A stretch of DNA of 64,000 bases from CAINVV01 sp037140615 (lineage in GTDB: Bacteria > Bacteroidota > Bacteroidia > Bacteroidales > Prolixibacteraceae): positions 48,767-112,766 of the forward strand of contig JBAXED010000001.1 in assembly GCA_037140615.1 (NCBI GenBank), given 5' to 3'. Below are positions 61,684-64,000 of this stretch, piece by piece (the stretch's first letter is position 1; every line of letters starts with the position of its first letter). Below the pieces are notes generated by a model. The model was not told where the DNA came from. It saw only the letters and a list, made by a program, of their open reading frames with translations, and ran no database searches. Both the position numbers and the translations under genes were made by a program.

Positions 61684-63879
61684 ATGATAACTCGCTTAGT
61701 AAAAAAGGCTTCTTTAATTTTGACACTGGTTATGCTTTTCGGTGTCGCCGGATTAAAAGCTCAGACATTGGAAGAAGCAATCACCGCAACAAATAACGAA
61801 CAATACGACAAAGCGGATCAGATTCTCCAAAATCTGGCTAAGAGCGGCCCAAGCAGCAAGGTTTATTATCGGCTTGGAGAGAATACTTTGTTAAACTTTT
61901 TTTCCGATTCAATTTCCAACTCTCTAAAAGTTATCGCTGTAGAAGCAAGGCAGCAATTTGAAAAAGGGATTGCCCTAGTTCCAAGTGACCCACTTAACTA
62001 TGTTGGATTGGCAAAAGTTGCATCCTATTTAGGTGACCAGGCAACTGCCAATCAGATGAGATCGAAGGCAAAAAGTTTTTTGCTTCCATACAAGAAGGTT
62101 TCAAAGATTCCAAATCCCGTGGAATATGCCTATACTTTGGCAAAGCTGGCTGAGTCATATATTGTTTTTGACCGCGTTGATACAACTTTGGCCATGCCTA
62201 ATATCCGGGAAGCCATTTCCATCGACCAAAAAAATGGTGAAATTTACATCATTGCAGGAGATCTTTATTTGCTTGTGAACAATGGATCGCTGGCAATCAA
62301 AAATTACAACAAAGCCCAGGAGATTGATGTAAATTCTCCAATGGCCAACATGAAAATAGGTAGTATCTATTTTAAAGGTCGTAACCTAATGGCTGCTATT
62401 CCTTATTATGAACAAGCCATCGCCCTGGATAAAAATTATGCACCTGCCTATCGGGAGTTAGGACAACTATATTCTATGGCAGGAAGATTCAAAGAATCCA
62501 AAGATTACTTTGAAACATACCTGAAATTGACCAACCAAAATATTCCGGCAAAAATTCGCTACGTGAATGCCCTCTTCTATTCAAAGAATTATGCTGAAGT
62601 AATTAAGAATGTTGAAGATATTTTTGCAGTAGATCAATCAAGGTCATACTTGAACAGAATTGCCGGATATTCTTGCTACGAGCAAGGCAATTATCCACAG
62701 GCCCTCATCTACATGGATCGTCTATTTACAACTCTTGCTGCAGACAGGATCCTGAAGAAAGATTACATTTATCTTGCGCGTATTATCATGAAGAAAAACC
62801 AGAATTTCCCAAAAATGCTGGTAGAACTTGATAAAGCCAATGCGGAACTGGCTAAGGTAAAAGAGAAAAATGAATCATTAAAAGGAGCTGCCAAAGAAAA
62901 AGAAAAAGTTGATGAGGCACCTCTCGCTTCAAAAGTTAATGATCTTCAGACGAGTGTGAATACGACTGAGAAAGAGCTGGCCAGAGCTTATGATGCCTAT
63001 GAAAAAGCCATTACTTTTAGTGATGAAGATGCCAACTTAATTCAGGAAAAGGCTAATTCCCACTATATGCACAGACATTACAGTCAAGCTGCAGATTCCT
63101 GGAAACGATTAATTGCAAGAGGAAAAGATTCTGAAGAAAACTTCCTTCAAATTGGCAAAGCCTATTATCAAGGAAAAGAATTTGACAAAGCTGAAGCTGT
63201 TTTCAACCAACTGATCACAAAATACCCAGATTATCTTCCAGCCTATCTTTGGGATGCCAACAATGCCTCGGCCAAAGACCCCGACAACAAATTAGGTCTT
63301 GGTAAACAAAAATTCAGTGCCCTTCTGTCCAAAGCTTCTGTTGACTCAATTAAAAATGCCAATGAGATATATGATGCTCTTCGCTATTTGGGATACAATG
63401 CCCTTCAGGCCGACAATTACGATGCCGCCAAAGCATATTACAACCGTATGGCTAATTTTGATCCGCAAAACAAGGATATCGTAATCAAAGCTCATAGTTC
63501 TATGGCAACCCTTTATATGTCGATGGGAGAATACAGCAGGGCCAACGAATATTACAACAAAATTCTTGCTTTAGATCCAGGAAATGCACAGGCGAAATCT
63601 TCTGTTCAATATATCGCTGCACTTCAGTCAAGTGCCAAACCAAAAGCACATCCTAACGAAATTACGGGTGTCATCAAAGACAAATCTGGTCAACCGATAG
63701 CCGGAGCATCTGTCAGGGTTAAGGATACAGCTGCAGAGGCCTGGACGAATGCAAAAGGGGAATACAAGTTCACCATGCCGGAAGCATCTACTATTCTGGT
63801 AATCAGCGCAAAAGACTACAAGTCAATTGAAATAGGCGTCACCAAGAGTAGGGTTTACAATGCCTCATTAGGCAAATAA
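61684..63879 (+). CDS. TPR protein with C-terminal carboxypeptidase-regulatory-like domain
   Basis: A 731-residue exported protein with a signal peptide (cut near residue 27, LKAQT). About a dozen TPR units (AIKNYNKAQEIDVNSPMANM, AIPYYEQAIALDKNYAPAYR, AEAVFNQLITKYPDYLPAYL). A charged insert at about 395-445 (coiled coil: NAELAKVKEKNESLKG) splits the array. The C-terminal about 75 residues (ITGVIKDKSGQPIAGASVRV) form a CarboxypepD_reg-like beta domain. The protein likely assembles with the PstS-like lipoprotein and the ExbB/ExbD/TonB energy-transducing complex, judging by neighbours. Confidence 0.85.
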   Translation: MITRLVKKASLILTLVMLFGVAGLKAQTLEEAITATNNEQYDKADQILQNLAKSGPSSKVYYRLGENTLLNFFSDSISNSLKVIAVEARQQFEKGIALVPSDPLNYVGLAKVASYLGDQATANQMRSKAKSFLLPYKKVSKIPNPVEYAYTLAKLAESYIVFDRVDTTLAMPNIREAISIDQKNGEIYIIAGDLYLLVNNGSLAIKNYNKAQEIDVNSPMANMKIGSIYFKGRNLMAAIPYYEQAIALDKNYAPAYRELGQLYSMAGRFKESKDYFETYLKLTNQNIPAKIRYVNALFYSKNYAEVIKNVEDIFAVDQSRSYLNRIAGYSCYEQGNYPQALIYMDRLFTTLAADRILKKDYIYLARIIMKKNQNFPKMLVELDKANAELAKVKEKNESLKGAAKEKEKVDEAPLASKVNDLQTSVNTTEKELARAYDAYEKAITFSDEDANLIQEKANSHYMHRHYSQAADSWKRLIARGKDSEENFLQIGKAYYQGKEFDKAEAVFNQLITKYPDYLPAYLWDANNASAKDPDNKLGLGKQKFSALLSKASVDSIKNANEIYDALRYLGYNALQADNYDAAKAYYNRMANFDPQNKDIVIKAHSSMATLYMSMGEYSRANEYYNKILALDPGNAQAKSSVQYIAALQSSAKPKAHPNEITGVIKDKSGQPIAGASVRVKDTAAEAWTNAKGEYKFTMPEASTILVISAKDYKSIEIGVTKSRVYNASLGK

Positions 63880-63951
63880 TCAACAAGGAATCAACAACAA
63901 AAAAATAGAGATTCACAAAAGTTTTATTTAACCACGAAAACAATTAAAAAG

Positions 63952-64000
63952 ATGAGTAAAAATTCAGGTTCATTCAAAAAAATGTTCGAGTCATTTTTTG
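63952..64000 (+). CDS. 5' fragment of a probable ExbB/TolQ (MotA-family) proton-channel gene
   Basis: Only 16 full codons are visible: MSKNSGSFKKMFESFF, running off the right edge. In Bacteroidota this basic leader before a hydrophobic helix, after a PstS-like and a TPR gene, is typical of ExbB/MotA-type proteins. Too short for certainty. Confidence 0.45.
   Translation, partial: MSKNSGSFKKMFESFF

Overview
The window looks like a Bacteroidota chromosome, most likely an anaerobic or facultative member of the Bacteroidales/Marinilabiliales side. The reasons are: recurrent promoter boxes of the Bacteroidota type TAnnTTTG (often with TTG/TTTG about 19-20 bp upstream) and almost no Shine-Dalgarno sequences; families typical of the phylum (fused CcsBA, fused SpmAB-like protein, DUF6807/PmoA-like protein, membrane-anchored MutS-like ATPase, PstS-like lipoprotein plus TPR protein ahead of a probable ExbB gene); and an anaerobe flavour (HydE for [FeFe]-hydrogenase maturation, pyruvate phosphate dikinase, 2[4Fe-4S] ferredoxin, heptaheme NapC/NirT-type cytochrome). 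No rRNA, tRNA, IS element, prophage or CRISPR array was seen, so this is mostly a core-genome window.

Layout. 1-9 kb: lipoprotein fragment, CcsBA cytochrome c maturation, PpdK, then a forward run of DUF2520 protein, KdsC and RlmD. 9-15.5 kb: two secreted unknown proteins, CysK, MnmA, HydE, a GNAT and a ChaN-like protein. 15.7-23.5 kb: a hybrid PAS histidine kinase, a GH78 alpha-L-rhamnosidase, a 2-hydroxyacid dehydrogenase and small membrane/lipoprotein unknowns. 23.7-30.8 kb: a complete tryptophan operon in the order trpB-E-G-D-C-F-A, preceded by a 20-residue leader peptide with three consecutive Trp codons and a strong intrinsic terminator, i.e. a candidate ribosome-mediated attenuator. 30.9-45 kb: lipoproteins, a transmembrane MutS-family ATPase, lipocalin, SDR, heptaheme cytochrome c divergent from a truncated haemoglobin, YkgJ-type protein, SpmAB fusion, DUF6807 protein, membrane and barrel proteins, and a HutI-like amidohydrolase with altered metal-site residues. 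45-57 kb: ferredoxin, Nth, ABC-F ATPase, a reverse-strand threonine cluster (thrA, an ApgM-type enzyme probably acting as homoserine kinase, thrC), bcp-recA, a double-SPOR TPR protein, ClpS. 57-64 kb: ICMT-like methyltransferase, S9 peptidase, PstS-like lipoprotein, TPR protein, and the first codons of a probable ExbB/TolQ gene.

The most distinctive unexplained structure is a family of about a dozen intergenic low-complexity cassettes (for example 7390-7570, 25189-25375, 27392-27547, 36481-36643, 38700-38818, 49399-49497). Each is made of degenerate heptamer (once nonamer) repeats, purine-rich on leaving the upstream gene, and in most cases is followed by a matching pyrimidine-rich inverted arm. 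In nine genes the repeat begins at or inside the stop codon. Several G-rich arms fit the G-quadruplex pattern. The two arms of one cassette even encode near-identical C-termini of two unrelated convergent genes.

All assignments rest on reading motifs and gene order by eye; no searches were run.
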